Assembly: GCA_032207245.1 (NCBI GenBank)
Contig: CM063508.1
Coordinates: forward strand, 88,863,890-88,927,889
Source of the DNA: Pardosa pseudoannulata
Lineage: Eukaryota; Arthropoda; Arachnida; Araneae; Lycosidae
DNA length: 64,000 bases
Direction: 5' to 3'
Positions 36,567-54,300 of the stretch are shown piece after piece. The notes under the pieces were generated by a model. That model searched no databases. It was given only the letters and a program-made list of their open reading frames with translations, and was not told where the DNA came from. Both the position numbers and the translations under genes were made by a program. The stretch's first letter is position 1, and every line of letters begins with the position of its first letter.

Positions 36567-37180
36567 TATGTATATTCGGATTTTTAAATAAGCCTTCCTC
36601 AAACATGTTGCATGTCTTATATGTATGCTCCCTGCTTTGGAATACAATAACTTAACCTTGAACAATTTCTTTTTGTTTCGGGTTTTTTTTAAATTTATTG
36701 TAACAATAAATAAGTTTTAGATTGTAAAAATGTTCCTTTTAATTTTTCCAAAAGGCACCCTATCACTCCGCACCTGTGCGATAAATGGTGACACTGGGTA
36801 ACAAAAATTTTTGTCAGCAGTTAATGGCGTAAATATTAGAGTAATCCCTGCATTCTCTCTTCGTATTTCAGGAGGGAACTCTCTAGTTTAATATAGAGTC
36901 AGTAGGAGACATTTCATTGTTCGTCAGTGGTCTATCTTTTGTATAAGACCAAATGGTTTTCCTTTTATGCAAAATTGATTATCTCTGATGCGCCCATTTT
37001 ATCAATGTCTAAATTTTTCTTTATACGAAATTTTGGAGATTATCTGTTATTTTTAGTGTGCATGGAAGTACACAACTCTATCTAGCATGAATATATGGAT
37101 TATGATTTGATTGAACAACACCTAATTATAATTTACACCAAAATAAATCCACGATTTCATGGCAGTCATTAACACTTAAC
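36562..37180. other. non-coding DNA, no gene recognised
   Basis: Mixed composition with no open frame, RNA box or repeat period noticed. It leads into the 80-bp array. Confidence 0.5.
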
Positions 37181-37580
37181 AGACTACTTTTCAAAACAAG
37201 AGTGCACAATTAGGTAATACAGTTTTTGTTGCACTATTCTTTACCGCAAGAAAGAAGCTAAGATTACTTTTCAAGACAAGGGTACACAATTAAGTAATTC
37301 AGTTTTTGCTGCACTATTCTTTACCGCAAGAAAGAAGCTAAGACTACTTGTGAAGACAGGGGTACAACATTACGTAATTCATTTTTTGCTGCACTATTCT
37401 TTACCGCAAGAAAGAAGCTAAGATTACTTTTCAAGACAAGGGTACACAATTATGTACTACAGTTTTAACTGCACTATTCTTTACCGCAAGAAAGAAACTA
37501 AGACTACTTTTCAAAACAAGGGTACACAAATACTTAATTTAGTTTTTTCTGCACTGTTTTTACCACAAGAAAGAATCTAA
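37181..37580. repeat. 80-bp tandem array, five units
   Basis: Units start at 37181, 37261, 37341, 37421 and 37501, exactly 80 bp apart. Each has AGA(C/T)TACTT, AAGGGTACACAATTA-type sequence and GCACTATTCTTTACCGCAAG followed by AAAGAAGCTA. The last unit is the most diverged. No coding frame runs through it. Confidence 0.97.
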
Positions 37581-38269
37581 ATTTATTTTTCACTAAATTA
37601 GTGTTTTATGCGTTGTGAATGCTTTTATGTTTTTTAATACTAGACTTGTTTATAACAGCAAAAGAATTCATATCCTATTTTTAACGTCTTTGTGTGTAGT
37701 TGACTTTCAAATAAAGTTAGATTTTCAGTAAAAATCCAAATTTAGATTAAAATACATTTTCTTTGTATCGTAAATATAATTTAGTATATATTAATAAATT
37801 CAATGCTTTAGAAATATTGACTGCTAAGTTCAAACGTATTTAATGGAATGATATAGCAGAAAAACTATGAAACGGTTAGGAAATAAATTGATTTGATAGA
37901 TTTGAAAAACATGATAATGCAAAGAGGTACAGCTTACGACAATATATGACTGATGAATAAATACAAATAAAATAGTATTCGTGTTTGATATTCTCATGAA
38001 TTATTTCATCCATGCATTTGATGACAACTAAGGATTGATTACTGAAAACATTATTACGATTCACAGTTGGATAATTCTAGTTTTCTTCCCTTTTTTCCAT
38101 TAGGGGAAAATCTGAGATGAGAGAAAATTATTAGTAATTGTACCCTCCAATAAAATTCTTTTTATAGTTTGATATTCCTTGTAATTTTCCTTTGATCGTT
38201 TTCTCTTGAATTAAACTTTTTGTTTGTTCGGCATGACTTCCTGTTATTGAAGCAGCAGAGATTATAATT
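37581..38269. other. non-coding spacer before the large satellite
   Basis: No gene or repeat is seen. A 62-codon minus frame at 37876-38064 is not recognised. Confidence 0.5.
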
Positions 38270-44545
<6,276 letters not shown>

Positions 44546-44559
44546 AAATTGAAGGTGGT

Positions 44560-45206
44560 CAATATTCTAAATTATGAGAGTGTCATCATTGTGTTTCCAT
44601 TTTTTATGGGTCAAGTGACAAGGCGATAAAAGTATTCCATTAGATGACAGAATGTGGTGTGTGGCGTAAGGCCCATCTATTTTCGATATGGAAATAAAAG
44701 TTATTAACTACGACTACCTTATGTGATTGTGATTATGACATTATTATTGTGATCGGAGGCGAACTCCTGAATATGTTACGTATATATGACGACCGTAGCC
44801 GTCACAACATCAACATCAACTGAATGTAGTCGTGCCCATTGGAAGTGGCAAACAAAGGCACCAACAGCTTCGACTAACTTCGTTTATTCCTATTTCACAT
44901 GAATACTATGAAAGCACATATCGAAGAACAACTCGAACCACCAGAATCACAACGAACAGCAAGGAATAGTCCCTCGAACCTTGCTGCTTGCCTATTTAAA
45001 ACATTTTCAAAACCGAAATTGACGTCATGATTGACGTCAAGAGACAGCTAATTATGCCGCATAGAAAGTTCTCGAGAATTCTAAAAAACCATCCCACTGA
45101 CAGAGTGCCGTGTACAAATCCCAAAACCAGAAGAACACCGCCATTTTAAAAGAATTGACATATAGAGTTTTGAAACCAAAACCGAAATATTTTAAGCAAA
45201 GCACCC
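44560..45206 (-). mobile_element. promoter-rich LTR-like insertion in the satellite
   Basis: This block of about 650 bp is clearly richer in GC than the satellite and interrupts it: satellite sequence stops near 44420 and resumes at ATATATATTGGTTAATACTC near 45216. Read on the minus strand it shows, in order, a heat-shock-element-like array (GAA-AG-TTC-TC-GAG-AA-TTC as written on the plus strand, 45064-45081), two perfect CRE octamers TGACGTCA (45032-45039 and 45020-45027), a TATA-like TTTTAAATAG (about 45001-44992) and an AATAAA signal (44888-44883). That is the layout of a retroelement LTR or a compact Pol II promoter. Exact ends and a target-site duplication were not found, and no coding frame is present. 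Confidence 0.5.
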
Positions 45207-46670
45207 CATTATTACAAATATATATTGGTTAATACTCATATTAAGGATTATATAAAAATATGAGGAAGTGAGACAAGTTAAGGAAACAGTATACATCAAA
45301 AAGTGTATTTAAAGTATAAACTGAGAATTATTTATATCGGAAAATTTATATATATTTTACCTAGTTTTAAAAATAAGTTCTTTAAACTAAGGGGAAATAC
45401 TTTTTCCCGGTATTCCTTAACATAAAGGTGTAGCGAAAATAACGCATTTAAAATTCAGAATTCAAAAGAAGCATTAATAATATGAAAAAACTAATTTTGA
45501 TACGCATCACATGCTCTTTCTCATATAATAGATCCCTGATAGTGTTTTGAAATGAACGCTTGTACTTTATATGCCTATTTTCTAATTACATAAAAGAAAA
45601 GTTGATGGAAAGGGAGGAAAACATGTTATTGATGATTATATTCGGTTACAAAATATGATTAATTACACGGAATGAATATAACATATATAAATAATTAATA
45701 TTATCTTAGTTTTTAAAACAAATTTAAATATTCTTCGTCCAATATTTGTTATATTGATAGTTAGTGACTACAGAACAATGATTTAATGAAATATTTTGTT
45801 CAAGTCTTTCCTTGAGAAACGTACATGCATGACATTAAATTAGAATGCCAGATGTAGGTATATTTCCATATAAGAAATAATTCCAAACTAAAATATTTTA
45901 ATATATTATCGGTTAGTGTTTACTTAAAGTTCGTAATTGGAAAACAGATGGGGGGAATTGAGAAATATTACGGAAACCCTAGGCATTACAAAATGTATTT
46001 AATATATTAACTTAGAATTGTGTATAGATGAGAATCAATATCTACTTTTATTCAGTTTTAGCAATGGTTTTAAGAAACCTAGGGCGAAATACTTTTCTGT
46101 GCATATCCCCTAACTTTAAGATGGAGCCAAAAATAATGTATTTGATATTTCTATTTCGAAAGAAGCACTATTAAAAATGAAACCATATTTTAATACGCAT
46201 TACATTCTGCTTCTCATAAAATAGATCCATAATAGAGTTTTGAAATGAATTAATTTACTGGATGGACCCATTCTCTAATTTGAAAAATGGAATTTGAAGG
46301 AAAGGGGATAAAAGTGCTATTAATGATTTTAAAAAATGATTAATTACCCGAAATGAATATAACAGCTATGAATAATTAATACTGTTTCTAAGTTTCTAAA
46401 ACAAATTTAAGTAATTTTCTCGAAATGTTTGTTATACTGATGTCTGGGGATATTGATAATGAGTCATTCAGGAACAATAATTCAAATGAAATATTTTAAG
46501 ACTTTTTTGAGAACAGAATATGCATTGATATTAAATTAGAATAATATTTGTAAGGGTATTCCTATAAAAGATGTATACAGAAGATAAAATATTTTACATA
46601 TTTTATTTCACAGTGATTTAAAGAAATATTTAATTCAAGACTCTTTTTAGGTCTTCTAAGTATTAGAAGT

Positions 46671-46855
46671 AAATATTTCATTGAATCATTTTTCCCTTCT
46701 GACTCATTATCAATATTCTCAGACATCAGTATAACAAACATCACTGTCTTAGTTTCTAATACAAATTTAAGTAATTTTCTCCAAATGTTTGTTAGACTGA
46801 TGTCTGAGGTTATTGATAATGAGTCAGAAGGGAAAAATGATTCAATGAAATATTT
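46671..46855. repeat. foldback: inverted duplication of a satellite segment
   Basis: The left arm (46671-46741, AAATATTTCATTGAATCATT...) is the near-perfect reverse complement of the right arm (46785-46855, ...AATGATTCAATGAAATATTT). The arms are about 71 bp with only a few mismatches, separated by about 43 bp. Only the right arm has the normal satellite orientation, so the left arm is an inverted copy. The 60-codon minus frame at 46562-46744 is a by-product. Confidence 0.88.
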
Positions 46856-46871
46856 AGTTCAAGAGTTTTTC

Positions 46872-46873
<2 letters not shown>

Positions 46874-46948
<75 letters not shown>
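46874..46948. repeat. (TA)n microsatellite next to the foldback
   Basis: An uninterrupted TA run begins about 20 bp after the right arm of the foldback and interrupts the satellite unit. Confidence 0.95.
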
Positions 46949-46949
<1 letters not shown>

Positions 46950-47176
46950 CATTAAATTTGAATAATTCATGTAGGGGTATTTCTGTAAAAGAGATATACA
47001 CAAAAAATCTTATATTTTATTGGTTAACATTCATTAAGAATTCATAATTTAAAAGAAATAGTGAAATTTAGACAAACTTTAACATAACAATTTAAACAAA
47101 TTTAAACTCAGTTATATAATAATCATATTAATATCTAACTTTACTCAGTTTTAGATATGTTTACTTTAAATTTGGG

Positions 47177-47761
47177 GTAAATACTTAAAGGTCAAGGTAA
47201 TTGGGTTTAACGGAGTACCTAGCGAAGTGGAAAGTCTTCACTTTAACCTACGTGCGTAAAACAGATCAATACATAAATTTAGGCCTCCAGGCAAAAAGTT
47301 ATCCAAACAAAATTTAATACACTCCTCACAAAGAAGCGAAGAGTTGAGATCGTTCTCATGAAAAATTATGAGTAACCAACGCGTTATCTAATTATGGGAT
47401 AGTTAGACTGAACCTTGACAACGAGCAGTAGGTATGGTTAACAGCAATGTATAGTATTCAATACAACGTGAAGCTCAGAAATTATAAAAATACACAAAAA
47501 AAGTTAAAGGGACTATAACAAATGCAACTTGGTACAGTAAATAATAAAAAATAAGCAAAAAGTGAAGACACTAACAAAAAGATATATTTTTGTATTTTAC
47601 AAAATTTTAAAATTTTTATTAAGCATTTTTCAATTTTTTAAATGACGTAAAACAACACAGAACATTACGCAAAGTACAAAATAAACGAGAGCAAAGTAGC
47701 GGAATGATACGAAACCCAAAATATTGGAAAAAATAAAAATGAGAAAAAATAGCCAAAAAGT
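47177..47761. mobile_element. ~585-bp foreign segment inserted in the satellite
   Basis: The satellite unit breaks off at TTTGGGGTAAATACTT (about 47165-47180) and resumes at GTGGGGGAAATACTTTCTG (about 47760-47778), so the target GG(T/A)AAATACT appears on both sides. In between lies unrelated sequence with CGGAGTACCTAGCGAAGTGG and AAACGAGAGCAAAGTAGCGG. No coding frame, LTR ends or tRNA boxes were recognised. Its right edge is part of the adjacent 147-bp array. Confidence 0.6.
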
Positions 47762-48350
47762 GGGGGAAATACTTTCTGCGTACTATCCCCCAACTTTATT
47801 ATGGACCTCAAAATAACGTATTTAAAATAAACGAGAGAAAAGTAGCGGAATGATAAGAAACCCAAAATATTGGAAAAAATAAAAATGAGAAAAAATAGCC
47901 AAAAAGTGGGGGAAATACTTTCTGCGTACTATCCCCCAACTTTATTATGGAAATCAAAATAACGTATTTAAAATAAACGAGAGAAAAGTAGCGGAGTGAT
48001 ACGAAACCCAAAATATTGAGAAAAAATAAAAATGAGAAAAAATAGCCAAAAAGTGGGGGAAATACTTTCTGCGTACTATCCCCCAACTTTATTATGGACC
48101 TCAAAATAACGTATTTAAAATAAACGAGAGAAAAGTAGCGGAGTGATACGAAACCCAAAATATTGGAGAAAATAAAAATGAGAAAAAATAGCCAAAAAGT
48201 GGGGGAAATACTTTCTGCGTACTATCCCCCAACTTTATTATGTACCTCAAAATAACGTATTTAAAATAGAAAAGTAGCGGAGTGATACGAATATTGGAAA
48301 AAATAAAAATGAGAAAAAATAGCCAAAAAGTGGGGGAAATACATCCCCCA
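47681..48350. repeat. chimeric 146-147-bp tandem array, ~4.6 units
   Basis: ATAAACGAGAG (or its remnant) starts at 47681, 47827, 47973, 48120 and about 48264. Each unit joins about 80 bp of the foreign segment (AAACGAGAG...AAAATAGCCAAAAAGT) to about 66 bp of 690-bp satellite (GGGGGAAATACTTTCTGCG to AACGTATTTAAAAT). Units are nearly identical, so amplification is recent. The fifth unit has deletions. Because 147 is divisible by three, a minus-strand frame runs on across units (47808-48158); it is not a gene. Confidence 0.93.
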
Positions 48351-51300
48351 ACTTTTATAAAATGAAAAACTAGTTTCCATATGCATCACACACTGCTTCT
48401 CATAAAATAGATCTAGATTTTGAAATGAAAAGTTTTCCTCATATAACCATATTCTAATTATAAAAAAGGAAAATTGAAGAAAAGGGGGAGCAAAGTGTTA
48501 TTAATGGTCACCTTCCTTTACAAAAAACTGATTAATTACCTGGAAAGAATATAACAGCTGGGAATAATTAATACTGTCATAGTTTCTAAAACACATTTAA
48601 GTAGTTTTCAACAAGTGTTTATTATACTGAGCATACTGATAATGAGTTATTAGGGAAAAATAATTTACTGAAATATTTTACTCAAGACTTTTCTTTAGAA
48701 CTTCTTCTAAATATTGACATTAAATTATTGTACACCAAAGATAAACACCAAAATAATTGATAAATGAAAAAATATAATTAAGTGTGAAAAGTTAAGGTAA
48801 ATAATGGACATCAGAAAGGGGTATATAAAGTGTAAACTGACAGTTACGTAAAGATGAGTTTTGATATCTATCATTACTGAGTTTTAGCAATGGTTTCTCT
48901 ACCGGATTAAGAAAATATCTTTTTCCAAGTATCACTCAATTTTAAGGTGTAACAAAAAATAACGTATTTGAAATTCAGAATTTAAAAGAAATAATAATAA
49001 AATGAAAAGACAAAAATCACATGCTGCTTGTCATAAAACAGATCCAAGATTGTGTTTTAATACAAGCGATTTTAGTGGATATGACCATTTTCTAATCAGA
49101 GAAAAGAAAAGTTAATGGAAAGTGGTGGGAAAACATGTTATTAATGATTATATTTGGTTGTAAAATAATGATTAATTCCCCGAAATGAATGTAACAGCTG
49201 TGAATAATTATTACTGTCTTAGTTTCTAAAATAAATTTAAATAGATTTCTCCAAATATTTGCCCCATTCAGGTCTAGGGATATTTATAATGAGTCAATTG
49301 GGATCAATATTTCAATAAAATATTTTATTAACACTTTTTTTAGTACAAAATATGTACTGATATACAAGAGGTATACACAAAATAATATGTTTTACATATT
49401 TTGTTGGTTACATTCATTAAGAATTCATAATTTAAAAAAATTTAAAGAAATGGTAAAAGTTCAGATAACGGTAGATATTCAAAAGCTTATTTAAACTTAA
49501 GAGTTATGTAATGATAAGAATTAATATCAATCTTTACCTAGTTTTAGGGATACTTTCTTTAAACTTGGGGAAAATATTTTCTGTGCACTCTACCCAAACT
49601 TAGGATGGAGCCCAAACTAGCGTATTTCAAATTCTGATTTTGAAAAAAAGTAGTAATAAAAGAAAACTAGTTTTGATAGCATCACACGCTGTTTCTCATA
49701 AAATAGATTTACAGTCAAATGAATAGTTTTGCTCATATGCCCATATTCTAATTAGAACAAAGCAAAATTGAAGGAAAGTGGGAGAAAAGTATTATTAATG
49801 ATCACCTTCCTGTACAAAAAAGAACTGATTAATTATCCGGAATGAAAATAACAGCTGTCAATAATTAATAATGTCTAAATTTCTAAAATTAATTCAAATA
49901 GTTTTCTCCGAATATCTGTTATACTGATGTCTAGAGGTATTGGCAATGAGTCATTGTGAACAACAATCCAACTAAATATTTTGTTGACATATTTTTTTGA
50001 AAACACAATATGTATTGATATAAAATTAGAATAACATTTGCAAGGGCATTCCTGTAAAAGACGTATACACAAAATAAAATATTTTGCATATTTTATTGGT
50101 TAACATTCATTAAGAATTTATAATTTTAAAAAAATTAAAGGAATGGTAAAATTTCAGTTTACGGTGGATATTCAAAAGCGTATTTAAACTTAAGAGTTGT
50201 GTAACGATCAAAATTAATATCTATCTTTACCTAGTTTTAGTGGTTTCCATCAAACTTGGGGAAAATATTTTCTGTGCACTTTCCCAACTTTAGGATGGAC
50301 CTTAAAATAACGTATTTCAAATTCCGAATTTAAAAAAAGTAGTAATAAAACGAAAAACTAGGTTCGATACGCATCACACGCTGTTTCTCATAAAATAGAT
50401 CTAGTGTCTTGAAATGAATAGTTTTGCTCATATGCCCATATTCTAATTAGAGAAAAGCAAAATTGAAGGAAAGTGGGAGAAAAGTATTATTAATGATCAC
50501 CTAACTGTACAAAAAAAAACTAATTTACTACCCGGAATAAAAATAACAGTTGTGAATTATTAATAATGTCTAATTTTCTAAAATTAATTTAAATAGATTT
50601 CTCCAAATATCTGCTATACTGATTGATGTATGGGTATATTGATAACGAGTCATTTGGGAACAATATTTCAATAAAATATTTCGTTAACACTCTTTTTGAG
50701 AACAGAATATGTATTCATATTAAATTAGAATAATATTTATAAAGGTATTTCTGCAAAAGAGGTATTTACAAAATAAAATATTTTGAATATTTTATTAGTT
50801 AACATTCATTAAGAATTCATTACTTAAAAAAAATTAAAGAAATGGTAACGGTAGATATTCAAAAGAGTATTTAAACTTAAGAGTTGTGTAACGATCAGAA
50901 TTAATATCTATCTTTACCTAGTTTTAGTGATGTGTTCTTTAAAGTGGGGGAAAATAAATTAATAATTTCTGTTTACTTCCCCAACTTTCCCCAACTTTAA
51001 GATGGAGCACAAAATAACTTATATCCTATTCTGATTTTAAAAAAATTCGTAATAAAAAGAAAAACTAGTTTCGATAGCATCACACACTGTTTCTCATAAA
51101 ATAGATTTACAGTCTTCAAAATTAATAGTTTTGCTCATATGCCCATATTCTAATTAGAGAAAAGCAAAATTGAAGAAAAGGGGGAGAAATGTATTATTAA
51201 TGATCACCTTCGTTTACAAAAAATGATTAATTACCCGGAATGAATATAACAGCTGTGGATAATTAATAGTGTCTTAGTTTCTAAAATTAATTTAAATAGT

Positions 51301-54300
51301 TTTCTCCGAATATCTGCTATACTGATGTATGGGGATATTAATAATGAGTCACTGGGGAACAACAATCTAACTAAATATTTTGTTAAGACATTCTTTTGAG
51401 AACACAATATGTATTGATATTAAATTAAAATAACATTTGTAAGGGTATTTCTATAAAAGAGGTATACACAAGATAAAATATTTTACTTATTTTATTGGTT
51501 AACATTCATTAAAAATTCATAATTTTTAAAAAATTTAAGAAATTTTAAAAGTACAGCAACTGTAGATATTTAAAAGCGTATTTAAACTTAAGAATTTTGT
51601 AAGGATCACAATTAATACCTATCTTTACCTAGTTTTAGTGATGGTTTCTTTAAACTTGGGGAAAAAAATTTCTGTTTATTTCCCCAAAATTTCCCCAACT
51701 TTAAGATGGAGCACAAAATAACGTATATCATATTCTGATTTTGAAAAAAGTCGCAATAAAAAGAAAAACTATTGATAATGAGTCATTGGGGAACAACAAT
51801 CCAACTAAATATTTCGTTAAGACATTTTTTGAGAACACAATATATATTGATATTAAATTAGAATAACATTTGTAAAGGTATTTCTGTACAATTGGCATAT
51901 ACAAAATAAAATATTTTACATATTTTATTGATTAACATTAAGAATTCCTTACTTAAAAAATGAAAGAAATGGTAAAAGTTCAGGTAACGGTAAGTATTTA
52001 AACTTAAGAATTGTGTAAGGATCAGAATTGATATCTATCTTTACCTAGTTTTAGGGATGTTTTCGTTTAAACTTGGGGAAATAAACTCTGTTTATTTCCC
52101 CAAATTTCCCCAACTTTAAGATGGAGCACAAAATAACGTATTTCAAATTCTGATTTTGAAAAAAGTCGCAATAAAAAGAAAAACTAGTTTGGATAGCATC
52201 ACACGCTGTTTCTCCTAAAATAGATTTACAGTCTTCAAATGAATAGTTTTGCTCATATGCCCATATTCTAATTAGAGAAAAACAAAAATGAAGGAAAGGT
52301 GGAGAAAATTATTATTAATGATCACCTTCCTGTACAAAAAAACTAATTTCTAAAATTGAGATATTGATAATGAGTCATTGGGGAACAACAATCCAACTAA
52401 ATATTTTGTTAAGACATTTTTTGAAAACAGAATATGTACTGATATTAAATTAGAATAACATTTGTAAGGGTATTTCTATAAAAGAGGTATACACAAGATA
52501 AAATATTTTACATATTTTATTGGTTAACATTCATTAAGAATTCATAATTTCTAAAAAAATAAAGAAATGGTAAAAGTACAGTAACAGTAGATATTTAAAA
52601 GCGTATTTTAAATTAGAGTTGTGTATCGGTCTGAATTAATATCGATCTTTACCTAGTTTTAGGGTTATTTTCTTTAAACTTTGGGGAAAAAATTTATGTT
52701 TAGTATCCCCAACTTTAGGGTGGAGCCCAAAATAACACACTTGAAATTCCGAATTTGAAAAAGGTAGTAATAAAACGAAAAACTAGTTTTGATACGCATC
52801 ACACGTTGCTTTTCATAAAATAGAGTCTTAAAATGAAGAGTTTTGCTCATATGCCCATTTTCTAATTAGAGAAGAGCAAAACTGAAGAAATGGGAGAGAA
52901 ATATATTATTAATGATCACATTTCTATACAAAAAAATTGATTAATTGCCCGGAATGAATATAATAGCTGCAAATAATTAATAATGTCTTAGTTTCTAAAA
53001 CTAATTTAAATAGTTTTCTCCGAATATCTGCTGTACTGATGCATGGGGATATTGATAATTAGTCATTTGGGAACAACAATCCAACTATATATTTTGTTAA
53101 GAAATTTTTTTGGAGAACACAATATGTATTGATATTAATTTAGAATAACATTTATAAGGGTATTTCTATAAAAGAGGTATACACAAGATACAATATTTTA
53201 CATATTTTATTGGTTAACATTCATTAAGAATTCATTACTTAAAAATATTAAAGAAATGACAAAATTACAGCAACGGTATATATTTAAAAGCATATTTAAA
53301 CTTAATAGTTGTGTAACGATCAGAATTAACATGTATCTTTACCTAGTTTTAGTGACGTTTTCTTTTTAAACTTTGGGAGTGAAAATTTCTGCGTAGTACA
53401 CCCAACTTTAGTGTGGATCCCAAAATAACGTACTTGAAATTCGAATTTGAAATAGGTAGTAATAAAACGAAAACTAATTTGGTACGCATCACACGTTGCT
53501 TCTCATAAAATAGATCTACAGTCTTGAAATGAAGAGTTTTACTCGTATGCCCATATTCTAAATAGTGAAAAAAAATTGAAGGAAAGGGAGAGAAAAGTAT
53601 TATTAATGATCACCTTTCTTTACAGAAAATAATTAATTACATGGAATGATCATAACAGCTATGAATATTTAATATTTTCATAGTTTGTAAAACACATTTA
53701 AGTAGTTTCTCCAAATACTTGTTATACTTATGATATTGATAATCAGTTATTGAGGAAAATGCTTTAAAGAACTATTTTATTCAAGACTTTTCTGTAGAAG
53801 TTTATCTAAGTATAGACACTTAATTACAGTAACATATGTCAGGATATTTCCATAAAAGAGATAAACACAAAATAGTTTATATATGTATGTGTGTATATGT
53901 AAATTATTAGTTAATATTCATATTAAAAATTCACAAATGGAAAAATATCATAAAGTGTTTAAAGTTAAGAAAACAATAGATATTAAAAAGGGGTATTTAA
54001 AGTATAAACTGAGAGTCACGTAAAATTGAGTTTAATATGTATCATTAATGAGTTTTAGTAATGGTTTCTTTACGTTATTGTGAAAATACCTTTTTTCAAG
54101 TTTCCCCTAACTCTAGGTTGTAACGAAAAATAACGTATTTGAAATTTAGAATTCGAAAGAAATAGTAATAAAACGAAAAAAACTAACTTTGATACGTATC
54201 ACATGCTACTTCTCATAAAACAGATCTATGATAGCGTTTCAAAATAAGAGATTTTGCTGGATATGGCCATTTTCTAATTAGACAAAAGAAAAGTTGATGG

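Larger units (their letters stand above)
45216..47176. repeat. ~690-bp satellite family, block B (diverged)
   Basis: Units continue with the same landmarks (GATTAATTACACGGAATGAA at 45658, GATTAATTACCCGAAATGAA at 46330) but with more substitutions and indels than block A. It includes the foldback at 46671-46855 and a (TA)n tract at 46874-46948. Confidence 0.9.

Noticed and set aside
47665..48158. Minus-strand frames with repeated phenylalanine-rich peptide
   Set aside because: They exist because the chimeric repeat unit is 147 bp (49 codons) and therefore stays in frame; the composition is that of an AT-rich repeat.
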